Below are positions 9,315 to 17,979 of a stretch of 64,000 nucleotides of DNA, piece after piece. Position 1 is the first letter of the stretch; each line of letters starts with the position of its first letter. The stretch comes from Halobaculum sp. CBA1158 (lineage in GTDB: Archaea; Halobacteriota; Halobacteria; Halobacteriales; Haloferacaceae). The stretch lies in assembly GCF_021431925.1 (NCBI RefSeq), contig NZ_CP090371.1:1116001-1180000 (forward strand), written 5' to 3'. The notes below the pieces were generated by a model. The model ran no database searches, had not been told where the DNA came from, and saw only the letters and a list, made by a program, of their open reading frames with translations. Made by a program: the position numbers and the translations under genes.

Positions 9315-9761
9315 TCAGCGGTCGGAGTAGTCCGGCTGGTCCACGTCGGCCTGATCGTATCCGGCCTCCTGCCACGCGGTGAAGCCGCCGTCGATGTGAG
9401 CCACGTCCTCGAACCCCATCTCCTGTAACGCCTTCGCCGCCAGCGCCGACCGCCCGCTCTCGTTGCAGTAGCAGACGTAGCGCCGGTCGGGCTCGAAGTA
9501 GTCGCGATAGTACTCGGTCTCCGGGTCGGCCCAGAACTCCAACATCCCACGCGGCGCGTGCGTGTCGCCGGGGATCGCCCCCTCGATCCACCGCTCGCGC
9601 ACGTCGCGCACGTCGAGGAATATCGTCTCGTCGCCGTCGCCGTCGCCGTCGCCGGCCCGGAGTCGCTCCCACTCCTCGTGTGCCGCCTCGACGCTCAGCA
9701 CCTCGACGTGTTCCTCCGCCTCCGCCGCCATGTCCCACGCGTGTTTCTCGATAGTTCCCAT
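9315..9761 (-). CDS. Rhodanese-domain protein
   Basis: This 148-residue single-domain rhodanese is a likely sulfurtransferase or persulfide carrier in the cytoplasm. The active-site loop CNESGR (Cys99 to Arg104) follows the C-x4-R pattern for a persulfide-forming cysteine. FLDVRDVRERWIEGAIPGDTH and HIDGGFTAWQEAGY are the standard CH2A-like and C-terminal motifs. A short Gly/Asp repeat (about residues 37-44) is inserted ahead of the first strand. A TATA-like element near 9783-9793 gives a near-leaderless start, so it is probably transcribed apart from the CPBP gene upstream. Confidence 0.88.
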   Translation of the reverse strand: MGTIEKHAWDMAAEAEEHVEVLSVEAAHEEWERLRAGDGDGDGDETIFLDVRDVRERWIEGAIPGDTHAPRGMLEFWADPETEYYRDYFEPDRRYVCYCNESGRSALAAKALQEMGFEDVAHIDGGFTAWQEAGYDQADVDQPDYSDR

Positions 9762-9796
9762 GGGGCCACGGAGCGACCGCGGGACAAAGAACTATC

Positions 9797-9893
9797 GCCG
9801 TCGTCGTCGCGGTCGCCGGTGCCGTCGCGGTCGCCGGTGCCGTCGTCGTTGCCGTCGCGGTCGCCGGTGCCGTCGTCGTTGCCGTCGCGGTCG
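9797..9893. repeat. 30-bp GC-rich tandem repeat
   Basis: A 30-bp unit occurs twice exactly at 9821-9850 and 9851-9880, with a partial third copy to about 9893 and a related half unit before 9821. It lies between the CPBP protease stop and the rhodanese promoter. The unit is made of GCCGTC/GTCGCG hexamers, so replication slippage is the simplest origin. Confidence 0.85.
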
Positions 9894-9913
9894 CAGCCCC
9901 GCACCCGCGGCCG

Positions 9914-10795
9914 TCAGTCGCCCGCGATCGGTCCCTCGTGGACGACGAGCGTCGCCGCGTTCACGAGGTAGTGGGCGACGACGACAGCGAGGAGGCTTCC
10001 GGTCGAGACGAACGCCGCTGCGAGTACGAACCCGAGCAGACCGGTGGCCGCGATCCCCGCGCGCCCCTGCGCCCCGTGACCGAGCGCGAACGCGACCGAG
10101 GACGCGGCGGCGAGCAGCCACGGCCACGCCGCCACGCCGACGACCGACGCCGGGAGCCACGCCGGCGCGTCGAAGCCCGCAGACAGCGCGCCCACCAGCA
10201 CCGCCCGGAAGAGGAACTCCTCGAACAGCGCGACCGTCGGGAGCACGCCGCCCAACAGCACGACCCAGCCCCACGTCGAGTCGGGCGCGAGCGCCCCTCT
10301 GAGCGCCTCGTTCGTCTCGACGCCGACGCGCCTCGCGGCCCGACCGCCGACCTCGTTGGCGACCCAGAGCCCCCCGCCGAGCGCGACGCCGACGCCGAGA
10401 TCCGGGAGCGTCGCGACCGGATCGAGTCCGAGCGCCCCCGCGGGGATCCCCGCCCACACCGCCGCGGCGACGAGCACAGCGCCGAACGTCCCCTGCGAGA
10501 GCGCGACGTTCGCCAGCAGCGCGCCGGCCGACAGTTCGGCCTCCGCCTCGGCGGCCGCGACGGGACTGCGCTCGGGAGCCGAGAGGCGGCGATCCGCGGT
10601 CGGCGACACCGACCCGTGCGGCGTCGTCGCCGTTGCGGACGCGAGCGCGGCGTCCTCCGGTCCCCGGTCGGCGTCCCCGTCGACGCGGGCCGGCGGCTCG
10701 CTCGGCGAGAATCGCGTCGAAGAAAGGCGGGCGAGGCCGAGCAACAGCAGCAGGACGACGCCGGTGATCGCTGCGAATGCCGTCCAGCGCGTCAC
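9914..10795 (-). CDS. CPBP family intramembrane metalloprotease
   Basis: This 293-residue polytopic membrane protein belongs to the CPBP (CAAX protease/bacteriocin-processing, Abi) family. The three metal motifs are present: EEFLFR (Glu192, Glu193, Arg197), F-x3-H (Phe236, His240) and H-x3-N (His275, Asn279). A first membrane span (about 5-24) is separated from the catalytic core by a polar acidic stretch of about 60 residues. It begins 42 bp after the lonB stop on the same strand, so the two membrane proteases probably share a transcript. The substrate is unknown; prenyl-peptide processing should not be assumed. Confidence 0.88.
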   Translation of the reverse strand: MTRWTAFAAITGVVLLLLLGLARLSSTRFSPSEPPARVDGDADRGPEDAALASATATTPHGSVSPTADRRLSAPERSPVAAAEAEAELSAGALLANVALSQGTFGAVLVAAAVWAGIPAGALGLDPVATLPDLGVGVALGGGLWVANEVGGRAARRVGVETNEALRGALAPDSTWGWVVLLGGVLPTVALFEEFLFRAVLVGALSAGFDAPAWLPASVVGVAAWPWLLAAASSVAFALGHGAQGRAGIAATGLLGFVLAAAFVSTGSLLAVVVAHYLVNAATLVVHEGPIAGD

Positions 10796-10837
10796 GTGAA
10801 TCGAGAGAGCGGGATCGGGATAGTCGTGGGTCGGAGC

Positions 10838-12934
10838 TTACTGCGGACTCGGGCTGGTCGGACCCGCGGTGCCGGATTCGCCGGTCTTCTCCAGCGCGGA
10901 GCCGGTGATGCTCTTGAGGCGCGCGACGAGCGAGTCCTTCTCGGGTTCGCCCTCCAGCGCGATGTCAAGCACCTCCGAGATGTGCTCGACGGGGATGATC
11001 TCGACCATCTCCTTGTACTCGTCCTCGATCATCACGTCCTGCTCGTTGGCCTTCGGGATGATGACGCGGTCGCAGCCGGACTTGGCGGCGGCCTCGATCT
11101 TGTGGGTGACGCCGCCGACCGGGAGCACGTCGCCGCGGACCGACAGCGAGCCGGTCATCGCGAGGCTCTGGTCGACGCCGACGTTCTCCAGCGCCGAGAT
11201 GACGGCGGTGGCGACCGTGATGGACGCGCTGTCGCCGTCGACGCCCTGCTGGCCCGTCTGGACGAACTGGATGTGGATGTCCTTCTCGGTGATGTCCTCG
11301 TCGGAGAACTTCTTGATGATCGCCGAGACGTTCTGGACGGCCTCCTCGGCCATCTCCTGAAGCTGACCGGTGGCGATCACCTGGCCGGGCCCCTGCGAGG
11401 GCGTGACCTCGGCCATGACGGGGAGCATGATGCCGGAGTCCTCGCCCATGACGGCGAGGCCGTTCACGCGGCCGACCTGGAAGCCGTCGGCGACCTGCAG
11501 CTCGTAGTCCTTGCGGCGCTCGATGTAGTCGTCGGCGAGCTGTTGCTCGATGGAGCGCGAGCGACCCTTCGCCTCCAGCACGTGCTCGCGGGTGACGCGG
11601 TCGGCGTCCTGCGAGTGGGCGATGTCGCCGGAGACGCGGACGAGGCCGCCGAGGTTCCGCAGCTTCAGGGTGAGGTGTCCCTTCCGACCCGCGCGCCGGC
11701 GGGCCTCGAGGATGATCTCCTCGATGGCCTCGTCGGTGAAGGCGGGCAGGCGGCCGTCCTTGGCGACCTCCTGGGCGACGAACCGTGCGTACTTCCGTCG
11801 CATGTCCGGGGTGTCGTCGATGGTGTCGTCCATGTACACCTCGTAGCCGTACCCCTTGATGCGCGAGCGCAGCGCCGGGTGCATGTTCTCCATCGCGTCG
11901 AGGTTCCCCGCCGCGATCATGATGAAGTCCGTCGGGACCGGCTCCGTCTGGACCATCGCACCCGAGGAGCGCTCGGACTGTCCGGTGATCGAGAACTCGC
12001 CCTCCTGGATCGCGGTCATCAGCTTCTGCTGGGACCGGATGTCGAGGGTGTTGATCTCGTCGACGAAGAGGACCCCCTTGTTCGCCTTGTGGATCGCGCC
12101 GGCCTCGACGCGGTCGTGGCTCGGCGTCTCCATCCCGCCCGACTGGAACGGGTCGTGGCGCACGTCGCCCAGCAGCGCGCCGGCGTGCGCGCCGGTGGCG
12201 TCCTCGAAGGGCGCGGACTTCTCGTCGGCGTTGTTGACGAGGAGGTTCGGGATCATCGAGTCCGAGCCCCGGGAGCCGTAGCGGAACGCGAGATAGATGA
12301 TACCGGCCGCGAGGATGCCCAGCAGAACGTTCCCCGCGACCAGCAGGGCGTACCCGAGCACGACCGCGATGATGATCCACATGAGGAACGAGCGCATTTG
12401 GTTGCGCTTTCTGGCCTCCTCCTTGTGGGCCTCGACGATCTGCTCGCCCTTGCCCGACGGCACCGTCCGGACCTTGGGGTTGTTTCCGTCGTCGGGGTTG
12501 TGATACACGAGCACGTCCTGGAGCTCCTCCTTCGGGAGCAGCTCGGACATCGCCTTCGCGAGCATCGACTTGCCCGTCCCGGGCGAGCCGATCATCATGA
12601 CGTGTCGCCGCTGTTTCGCCGCCTTCATCACCACGTCGCGGGCGTGCTCCTGGCCGATGACCTGGTCGACGAGGCGATCGGGAACCTCGATGTCGTCGGT
12701 GGAGTCGATCATGAGGCCGCCGAGGAGGTGGTCCTCGGCGATCTCCTCGTCGATCTCGGCGTCGATCTCCACGTCGCTGCCGAGATCGTCGATGTCGGCG
12801 TCCTCGTCGGAGGGGTCGTTCGACGCCCCGACCGACCGGCCGCCGGTCGTACCCGACCCGGAGTCGTCGACGGGGACCTCTTCGGGGTCCAACACGCCCT
12901 CCTCCTCCCGGTCGTCGGTTCTGTCGTTGCTCAT
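10838..12934 (-). CDS. lonB: Membrane-anchored ATP-dependent protease LonB
   Basis: This 698-residue archaeal LonB is an ATP-dependent membrane protease for quality control and regulated turnover; in Haloferax it is essential and degrades phytoene synthase (known from the literature). It has an acidic N-terminal 75 residues, Walker A GSPGTGKS (116-123), two adjacent membrane spans near 190-225 inside the AAA+ domain, and a C-terminal Lon protease domain with the Ser in DGDSAS and the Lys in THKIEAAAKSG. I chose the ATG at 12934, not 12973, because a TATA element lies at 12971-12977, overlapping the upstream ATG, and MSNDR resembles known haloarchaeal starts. CPBP follows after a 42-bp gap. 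Confidence 0.95.
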   Translation of the reverse strand: MSNDRTDDREEEGVLDPEEVPVDDSGSGTTGGRSVGASNDPSDEDADIDDLGSDVEIDAEIDEEIAEDHLLGGLMIDSTDDIEVPDRLVDQVIGQEHARDVVMKAAKQRRHVMMIGSPGTGKSMLAKAMSELLPKEELQDVLVYHNPDDGNNPKVRTVPSGKGEQIVEAHKEEARKRNQMRSFLMWIIIAVVLGYALLVAGNVLLGILAAGIIYLAFRYGSRGSDSMIPNLLVNNADEKSAPFEDATGAHAGALLGDVRHDPFQSGGMETPSHDRVEAGAIHKANKGVLFVDEINTLDIRSQQKLMTAIQEGEFSITGQSERSSGAMVQTEPVPTDFIMIAAGNLDAMENMHPALRSRIKGYGYEVYMDDTIDDTPDMRRKYARFVAQEVAKDGRLPAFTDEAIEEIILEARRRAGRKGHLTLKLRNLGGLVRVSGDIAHSQDADRVTREHVLEAKGRSRSIEQQLADDYIERRKDYELQVADGFQVGRVNGLAVMGEDSGIMLPVMAEVTPSQGPGQVIATGQLQEMAEEAVQNVSAIIKKFSDEDITEKDIHIQFVQTGQQGVDGDSASITVATAVISALENVGVDQSLAMTGSLSVRGDVLPVGGVTHKIEAAAKSGCDRVIIPKANEQDVMIEDEYKEMVEIIPVEHISEVLDIALEGEPEKDSLVARLKSITGSALEKTGESGTAGPTSPSPQ

Positions 12935-12965
12935 AGAATCGTCGCTATCGTGAAACACGGTCCGT

Positions 12966-12980
12966 CGATTCATATACTTT
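12966..12980 (-). promoter_or_regulatory. lonB TATA box
   Basis: The minus strand reads AAAGTATATGAA across 12969-12980. Initiation about 26 nt downstream would fall near 12947, giving a leader of roughly a dozen nucleotides before the ATG at 12934. This placement rules against the in-frame ATG at 12973. Confidence 0.6.
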
Positions 12981-13070
12981 CTCCCCTCGGGCGTGTTCCG
13001 CGGAGAACCGAAAACCGCCGTGAGACGTGCGTATTCCGGTCGTTCTGGGGGCTTTTGCGTCTCGCCGGGC

Positions 13071-13079
13071 TTATAAACA
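13071..13079 (+). promoter_or_regulatory. nadM TATA box
   Basis: TTATAAACA begins at 13071, about 26-30 nt before the ATG at 13101. This spacing predicts a leaderless transcript and decides the start in favour of 13101 over the upstream in-frame start at 13086. Confidence 0.7.
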
Positions 13080-13100
13080 CGCCCCGTGATACTGACTCGT

Positions 13101-13712
13101 ATGCGGGGGTTCTACATCGGGCGGTTCCAGCCGTATCACAACGGCCACCACCACATGGTCGAGGAGATCGCCGAGGAGGTCGACGAACTCGTCCTCGGCA
13201 TCGGCTCGGCCGGCGACTCCCACACCCGGCGCAACCCGTTCACCGCCGGCGAGCGGATCATGATGGTCACGAAGTCGCTGACGGAGTTCGACGTGACCAC
13301 CTACGCGGTCCCCATCGAGGACCTCGAGCGCAACTCCGTGTGGGTGAGCCACGTCCAGTCCATGTGCCCGAAGTTCGACGTGGCGTACTCCAACAACCCG
13401 CTCGTCGTCCGACTGTTCGAGGAGGCCGGCGTCGAGGTGCGCTCCTCGCCGATGTTCCGACGGGAGGTGCTGGAGGGCAGCGAGCTCCGCGAGCGCATGA
13501 TCGACGGCGAGGGGTGGCGCGATCTCGTCCCCGACGCCGTCGCCGGCGTCGTCGAGGAGATCGACGGCGTCGGACGTATCCGTGAGGTGGCCTCCTCGGA
13601 CGCCAACGGGGCCGACCGCGTCGGCGACTCGGACGCCGACACCGACGGCGGCGCTGACGCCGTCACGGACATCGACTTCGACACCGACGCCGACGCGTCG
13701 GGGGGCGAGTGA
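13101..13712 (+). CDS. nadM: Nicotinamide-nucleotide adenylyltransferase
   Basis: This 203-residue archaeal NMN adenylyltransferase makes NAD from NMN and ATP. The nucleotidyltransferase motif GRFQPYHNGH (7-16) contains the H-x-G-H signature, and the core extends to about residue 165. The last 35-40 residues form an Asp/Gly-rich tail (DADTDGGADAVTD), longer than in non-halophilic homologues. The stop is followed 7 bp later by the SAM hydrolase ATG, so the two are probably one operon. NAD also serves the neighbouring NAD-dependent enzymes, but no specific functional link is visible. Confidence 0.93.
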   Translation: MRGFYIGRFQPYHNGHHHMVEEIAEEVDELVLGIGSAGDSHTRRNPFTAGERIMMVTKSLTEFDVTTYAVPIEDLERNSVWVSHVQSMCPKFDVAYSNNPLVVRLFEEAGVEVRSSPMFRREVLEGSELRERMIDGEGWRDLVPDAVAGVVEEIDGVGRIREVASSDANGADRVGDSDADTDGGADAVTDIDFDTDADASGGE

Positions 13713-13719
13713 GCCGCCG

Positions 13720-14553
13720 ATGCTGACGCTCGCTTCCGACTTCGGCTCGCCGTACCCCGCCGCGATGAAGGGCGTCCTCCGGTCGAACGGCGTCACCGAC
13801 CTGGTGGACGTGTCCCACGACCTCCCCAAGAGCGACCCCCGCGCCGCGGCGTTCTGGCTCCGCTTCGTCCTCCCCGAGTTCCCGCCGGGCGTCCACCTCG
13901 TCGTGGTCGACCCCGGCGTCGGAACCGACCGCGCCGCCGTCTGCGTCCGCGCCGGCGACCACGCGCTCGTCGGCCCCGACAACGGCTGTCTGCTCCCCCC
14001 GGCCCGCGCGCTGGCGGAGACCGCCGTCGACCCGGACACGGACCCCGCCGAGGCGATCGAGGTGTTCGTCGTCGACGACGCGGATCCCCGGTCGAGCACG
14101 TTCCACGGCCGCGACGTGTTCGCCCCGGCGGCCGCACGCGTCCACGAGGCCGGCGTCGACGCGATCGAGTCGCTCGACGGCTTCTCGCGGACCGACGACT
14201 ACGACGACCACGCGCTGCCCGAGCCGTGGGTGGAGGCCGAGACCGCCTCGGGGGAGGTGCTCGCGGTCGACGACTTCGGCAACACGATCACCAACGTCCC
14301 CGGCGAGTTCCTCGACGGGCGCGTCGGCGAGACGGTCGTCGTGGAGACCGCCACCGGACGGCACTCGGTGCCGGTCGTCGAGACGTTCGCGGACGTGGAC
14401 AAACACGACCCTCTCGTCACCGTCGGCAGCCACGGCTTCGTCGAGTGCGACGCTAACCAGGGCCGCGGCGACGAGGCGTTCGATCTGGCACCCGGCCGGG
14501 CGGTGACCTTATCCTTCGAGGAGGCCGTCGCCGCGACGGTTCCGACGGCCTGA
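13720..14553 (+). CDS. SAM hydrolase (DUF62 family)
   Basis: This 277-residue protein belongs to the DUF62 family, whose archaeal members hydrolyse S-adenosylmethionine to adenosine and methionine using an activated water or hydroxide. Diagnostic segments are LASDFGSPY near the N-terminus, VVDPGVGTDRA (about 65-75), VGPDNGCL, HGRDVFAPAAA and the C-terminal VDDFGNTITNV. It follows nadM after 7 bp and precedes the TRIC gene by 8 bp, so a three-gene operon is likely. Fluorinase/chlorinase activity is the family alternative, but those require halogenase-specific insertions that I do not see. Confidence 0.9.
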   Translation: MLTLASDFGSPYPAAMKGVLRSNGVTDLVDVSHDLPKSDPRAAAFWLRFVLPEFPPGVHLVVVDPGVGTDRAAVCVRAGDHALVGPDNGCLLPPARALAETAVDPDTDPAEAIEVFVVDDADPRSSTFHGRDVFAPAAARVHEAGVDAIESLDGFSRTDDYDDHALPEPWVEAETASGEVLAVDDFGNTITNVPGEFLDGRVGETVVVETATGRHSVPVVETFADVDKHDPLVTVGSHGFVECDANQGRGDEAFDLAPGRAVTLSFEEAVAATVPTA

Positions 14554-14561
14554 GCCGAGCC

Positions 14562-15269
14562 GTGGACCCCATACCGGCCGCCGTCCCCACGTCGACTGTC
14601 GCCCCGATCGCGTCCGTCGCCCAGATCACTTCAGCCACCCCGACCGTGTCCGCCGCCGCCGCGGTCGCCGCGATGAACCTCGTCGGCCTGCTGGCGTTCG
14701 CCGTCGCCGGCTCGCTCAAGGGCGCAGACGCCGACCTCGACCCGTTCGGCGTCGCGACGCTGGGCGTGCTCACAGCCCTCGGCGGCGGCACCATCCGGGA
14801 CGTGCTCGTCGGGCGCGTGCCCGCGGCGCTCCGGTCGACGGGCGACGTGCTCGTGGTGCTCGCGGGCGTCGCCGTCGGCCTCGGGATCGCGGCGGCCGTC
14901 TCCGGAGGGACGGGCCGGATCCGGGACCACCCGGCGTTCCTCGTCGCCGACGCGGTCGGGCTGGCGGCGTTCGCCGCCTCAGGCGCGGCCGTCGGGGCGG
15001 AGGCCGGGCTCTCGGCGTTCGGGGTGGTCGTCACCGCGACGCTCACCGGCGTCGGCGGCGGGAGCCTCTCGGACCTCCTGCTCACTCGGACGCCGGTCGT
15101 GCTCCGGGAAGACTTCTACGCAACGCCCGCGCTGTGTGGCGGCGTCGGCTACGTTGTCGCCGTCGCGGTCGGCGTTCGGGGCGCGACGACGACCCTGGGC
15201 GTCGCGCTCGGGGTGTTCCTCCTGCGCGTCACGGCGGTGCGTCGCGAGTGGGAACTACCCTCGCTGTGA
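14562..15269 (+). CDS. TRIC family cation channel protein
   Basis: This 235-residue membrane protein belongs to the trimeric intracellular cation channel family (formerly UPF0126). The sequence shows two related halves of three spans each plus a final span, with the paired glycine-rich pore motifs GGGTIRDVL and VGGGSLSDLL. The GTG at 14562 adds about 37 Pro/Thr/Ala-rich residues ahead of MNLVGLLAF; the ATG at 14673 is the alternative start and gives a more typical family length. Co-transcription with nadM and the SAM hydrolase is suggested by the 8-bp gap. Physiological cargo is probably K+ or Na+, by family analogy. Confidence 0.85.
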   Translation: MDPIPAAVPTSTVAPIASVAQITSATPTVSAAAAVAAMNLVGLLAFAVAGSLKGADADLDPFGVATLGVLTALGGGTIRDVLVGRVPAALRSTGDVLVVLAGVAVGLGIAAAVSGGTGRIRDHPAFLVADAVGLAAFAASGAAVGAEAGLSAFGVVVTATLTGVGGGSLSDLLLTRTPVVLREDFYATPALCGGVGYVVAVAVGVRGATTTLGVALGVFLLRVTAVRREWELPSL

Positions 15270-15386
15270 GCGTCGCGGTCGCTGTCGCTGTGAGCGTCGC
15301 CGTCGTTGTGATGGGGTGTCGTCGCTGTGAACGGTATCGTCGCCGACTGTCTATCGGAAAACCGGATCCCGGGATAGTTCGGTCCC

Positions 15387-16955
15387 TCAGTTCGCCGCGA
15401 TCACGTCGTCGATGCGGAGGATCATCGTCGCCGCCTCGGTGGCGGACTCCAGCGCCTCGCGCTTGACCGCGGCGGGATCGACCACGTCGCCGTCGGCGGG
15501 GTCGGCGACATCGACGGACGGACCGTCGATCACGACGCCGGCGACGCCCTCGCGCTCGTGGCGGGCGCGCAGGTCGACCAGCGCGTCGATCGGGTCGAGG
15601 CCGGCGTTCTCGGCGAGCGTGCGCGGGATCGCGTCGACGGCGTCGGCGAACGCCTCGACCGCCAGCGACTTCCGCCCGGTGACCGCGCTCGCGCCCGAAC
15701 GGAGCCGGTCGGCGACCGCCACCTCGACCGCGCCCGCGCCGGGGACGACCTCGCCGTCTTCGTGGGCCGCGACGACCACGCCGAGGGCGTCGTCGATCGC
15801 GCGCTCGGTCTCGTCGACCACGTGGTCGGTCGAGCCGCGGACGTACAGCGTCACGGTCCGGGAGTCGTCGGTCCCCTCCAGGAAGGTCACGTCGTCGTCG
15901 CCGTGCCTCTCGACGCGGACGGACGCGGCCGCGCCGAGGTCGTCGGCCTCGATGCCGTCGAGGGTGCCGAGCCGACGCGCGCCGGTGGCGCGGGCGACCG
16001 CCCGGGCCTCGGCCGCCGTCACGTTCGAGAACGCGAGGACTCCGGCGTCCGCGAGGTAAGCCGCGACGGGATCGGAGACCTTCTTCGAGCAGAAGACCAC
16101 GTCGACGCCGGCCTCCGCGAGCGTCTCGGCGATCGCGCGGCGCTCGGCGTCCTCCGCCGAGAGTGCGGCGTCGAGCTGGTCGGCGGAGGTGATCGTGTAC
16201 TCGGTGTCGACCTCGCCCGACCGCACGTCGAGCGTCGTGTCGAGCACGGCGACGGCCGCGTCCTCGACGCCGCGGGGCATGGTGTCGGTGGCGGGTTCAC
16301 CCTCGAAGACGACGCCGCGAACGAGTTCGGTCGCGGCCGCCGAGGCTCCCGTCCGGGCGAACACGCGGATGTCGTCGCGGTCGACGCGGCGGTCGTCGTC
16401 GGCCACCTGGAGCACGGCGTCGGCGACGATCTCCGCGAGCGCGTCGGTCGCGAGGTCGCCGGTACCCTTGCCGGTCATCGCCGAGCGCGCCAGGCGCACC
16501 AGGGCGTCGCGGTCGACCGCGCCATCGAGCACCATGCCGTCGACGGCGTCGAGCGCGAGTCGCATGGCCTCGTGGTATCCCTCGACCACGGCCGTCGCGT
16601 GCACGTCGTCGTCGAGGAGGTCCTCGGCGCGCGCGAGCAGTTCGCCCGCCAGCACCGCCGCCGTCGTCGTGCCGTCGCCGACGGCCGACTCCTGGCTCTC
16701 GGCGACCTCGACGAGCATCCGCGCGGCGGGGTGTTCGATGTCCATCTCCCCGAGGATCGTCGCGCCGTCGTTGGTGACGACCACGTCGCCGGCGGTGTCG
16801 ACGAGCATCTTGTCCATCCCGCGCGGGCCGAGCGTCGTCCGGACCGCGCTCGCGACCGCGCGGCCGGCGGCGGCGTTCGAGCGGCGCGCGTCGAGGCCGC
16901 TGGTTCGCTGGCTGGACTCCGACAGGACGTAGAGCGGCTGTTGCAGGTGACTCAT
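15387..16955 (-). CDS. Thermosome subunit, divergent (CCT3-like)
   Basis: This 522-residue group II chaperonin subunit folds proteins in an ATP-driven double ring. [14 protein letters not shown] (about 41-54), [14 protein letters not shown] (ATP-binding loop with catalytic Asp) and the C-terminal [13 protein letters not shown] region are present. The last motif reads GAGAVE where major subunits have GGGAxE, and the C-terminus ends IDDVIAAN without the Gly-Gly-Met repeats of major haloarchaeal subunits. Both points suggest a minor, CCT3-like paralogue. It is transcribed alone with a TATA element and palindromes in the promoter. ATPase competence looks likely. Confidence 0.92.
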   Translation of the reverse strand: MSHLQQPLYVLSESSQRTSGLDARRSNAAAGRAVASAVRTTLGPRGMDKMLVDTAGDVVVTNDGATILGEMDIEHPAARMLVEVAESQESAVGDGTTTAAVLAGELLARAEDLLDDDVHATAVVEGYHEAMRLALDAVDGMVLDGAVDRDALVRLARSAMTGKGTGDLATDALAEIVADAVLQVADDDRRVDRDDIRVFARTGASAAATELVRGVVFEGEPATDTMPRGVEDAAVAVLDTTLDVRSGEVDTEYTITSADQLDAALSAEDAERRAIAETLAEAGVDVVFCSKKVSDPVAAYLADAGVLAFSNVTAAEARAVARATGARRLGTLDGIEADDLGAAASVRVERHGDDDVTFLEGTDDSRTVTLYVRGSTDHVVDETERAIDDALGVVVAAHEDGEVVPGAGAVEVAVADRLRSGASAVTGRKSLAVEAFADAVDAIPRTLAENAGLDPIDALVDLRARHEREGVAGVVIDGPSVDVADPADGDVVDPAAVKREALESATEAATMILRIDDVIAAN

Positions 16956-17011
16956 AGATGATCAACCAGAACGATGGTTGCGATTCTATATGAAGTTTTC
17001 TAGAATATAGG
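16956..17011 (-). promoter_or_regulatory. Thermosome promoter with palindromes
   Basis: The minus strand carries a TATA element (CATATAG) near 16986-16993, about 33 nt before the ATG. A perfect palindrome TTCTAGAA lies at 16998-17005 just upstream of it, and an inverted repeat AACCA-N6-TGGTT lies at 16964-16979 between TATA and the start. The layout suits an activator site upstream and a repressor site downstream, as expected for a heat-shock gene. Function is inferred. Confidence 0.5.
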
Positions 17012-17123
17012 TACGGAAACTACACGACTGGACCGTGATAGCCCGGATCACGGCCTCGGCGAGACCCCTCGACCGGCTCCAGACTACAACACTCAAGACC
17101 GGCGCGTCGTTGGGGTGTGGTAG

Positions 17124-17957
17124 ATGCTGGAGTTGGAGCACGGCTTTCGCGCGGTCGACGTCCACGCCCGCCTCGACCCCGACGACGGGGCCGTCGTCGC
17201 CTCCCGGGGGCGAGACATCTCGCCGGAGCGCCTCCAGCGCGAGATGCACCAGGCGGGCGTCGTGCGCGCGGCCGTCTCGCCCGGTCCGCGCCCCGCGGGC
17301 GAGGGGTACCTCCGCGCGAACAACGCCGTCGCCCGCCTCTCGGTCGACCGGCCGTTCTGCGCGATGGCGCGGCTGAACGGCCCGCGCGACCCGGGCTCGT
17401 CGCCGGTCTCTCGGCTCCGGAACCTCGCGGCCGCGCCGGCCGACCACCACACAGAGCCGGGCGACGTGGAGCAGTACGCGTACGACAGCCGCCTGCACGG
17501 GTTCGTGATCGACCCGGTCAACGACGGCCTCCCCACCGAGGAGACGCTCGAACAGGTCGCGGCCGCCGGCGAGCCGGTGCTCGTGCACGCGGGTCGCGGC
17601 TACCCGCCCGCGGCGGTCCGCGAGACGATCCTCCGGTACGACTTCCCGGTGATCCTCTCGTCGTTCGGCGGCTACCCCCTCGACCGCGGACTGATGGACG
17701 ACGCGCTCGACCTGCTCGAGGAGTTCGACGAGCTCTACCTCGACACGGCGTTCGTCCGCTACCGAGACGTGCTCGAACGGGGGCTGCTCGAACACCCCGA
17801 CCGCGTCCTGTTCGGCTCGGGCGCTCCCGACACGCACCCGGACGTGGGCGTGATGGAACTGCTCACGCTCGACGTGCCCGAGGACCTGATGGACCGCGCG
17901 CTCTCGAAGAACGCGGCGCGCGTCATCGAGGGGCTCGCGCCCGGGGCCGACGCGTGA
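17124..17957 (+). CDS. Amidohydrolase-like protein with missing metal ligands
   Basis: This 277-residue TIM-barrel protein resembles the amidohydrolase-2/TatD group. The barrel landmarks are all placed normally, but several catalytic ligands differ. The N-terminal D-x-H-x-H reads DVHAR (only His14), the middle HAG is kept, the later H-x-GG reads SFGG, and the terminal GSD reads GSGAPD. It may be inactive as a metallohydrolase or use a different chemistry. Downstream, a glycosyltransferase gene converges on it. From memory, such proteins are conserved in haloarchaea, which argues against simple decay. Confidence 0.72.
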   Translation: MLELEHGFRAVDVHARLDPDDGAVVASRGRDISPERLQREMHQAGVVRAAVSPGPRPAGEGYLRANNAVARLSVDRPFCAMARLNGPRDPGSSPVSRLRNLAAAPADHHTEPGDVEQYAYDSRLHGFVIDPVNDGLPTEETLEQVAAAGEPVLVHAGRGYPPAAVRETILRYDFPVILSSFGGYPLDRGLMDDALDLLEEFDELYLDTAFVRYRDVLERGLLEHPDRVLFGSGAPDTHPDVGVMELLTLDVPEDLMDRALSKNAARVIEGLAPGADA

Positions 17958-17979
17958 GGGGCCTGCGACGCCCGCGCGC

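Noticed and set aside
9938-13585. A very long plus-strand open frame opposite lonB and the CPBP gene
   Set aside because: It is antisense to two well-supported genes and lacks any recognisable domain. GC-rich genomes keep such shadow frames open because stop codons are AT-rich.
15270-15386. A small gene in the GTCGCGGTC-rich stretch after the TRIC gene
   Set aside because: The frames there are simple-repeat translations without start signals or a recognisable fold.
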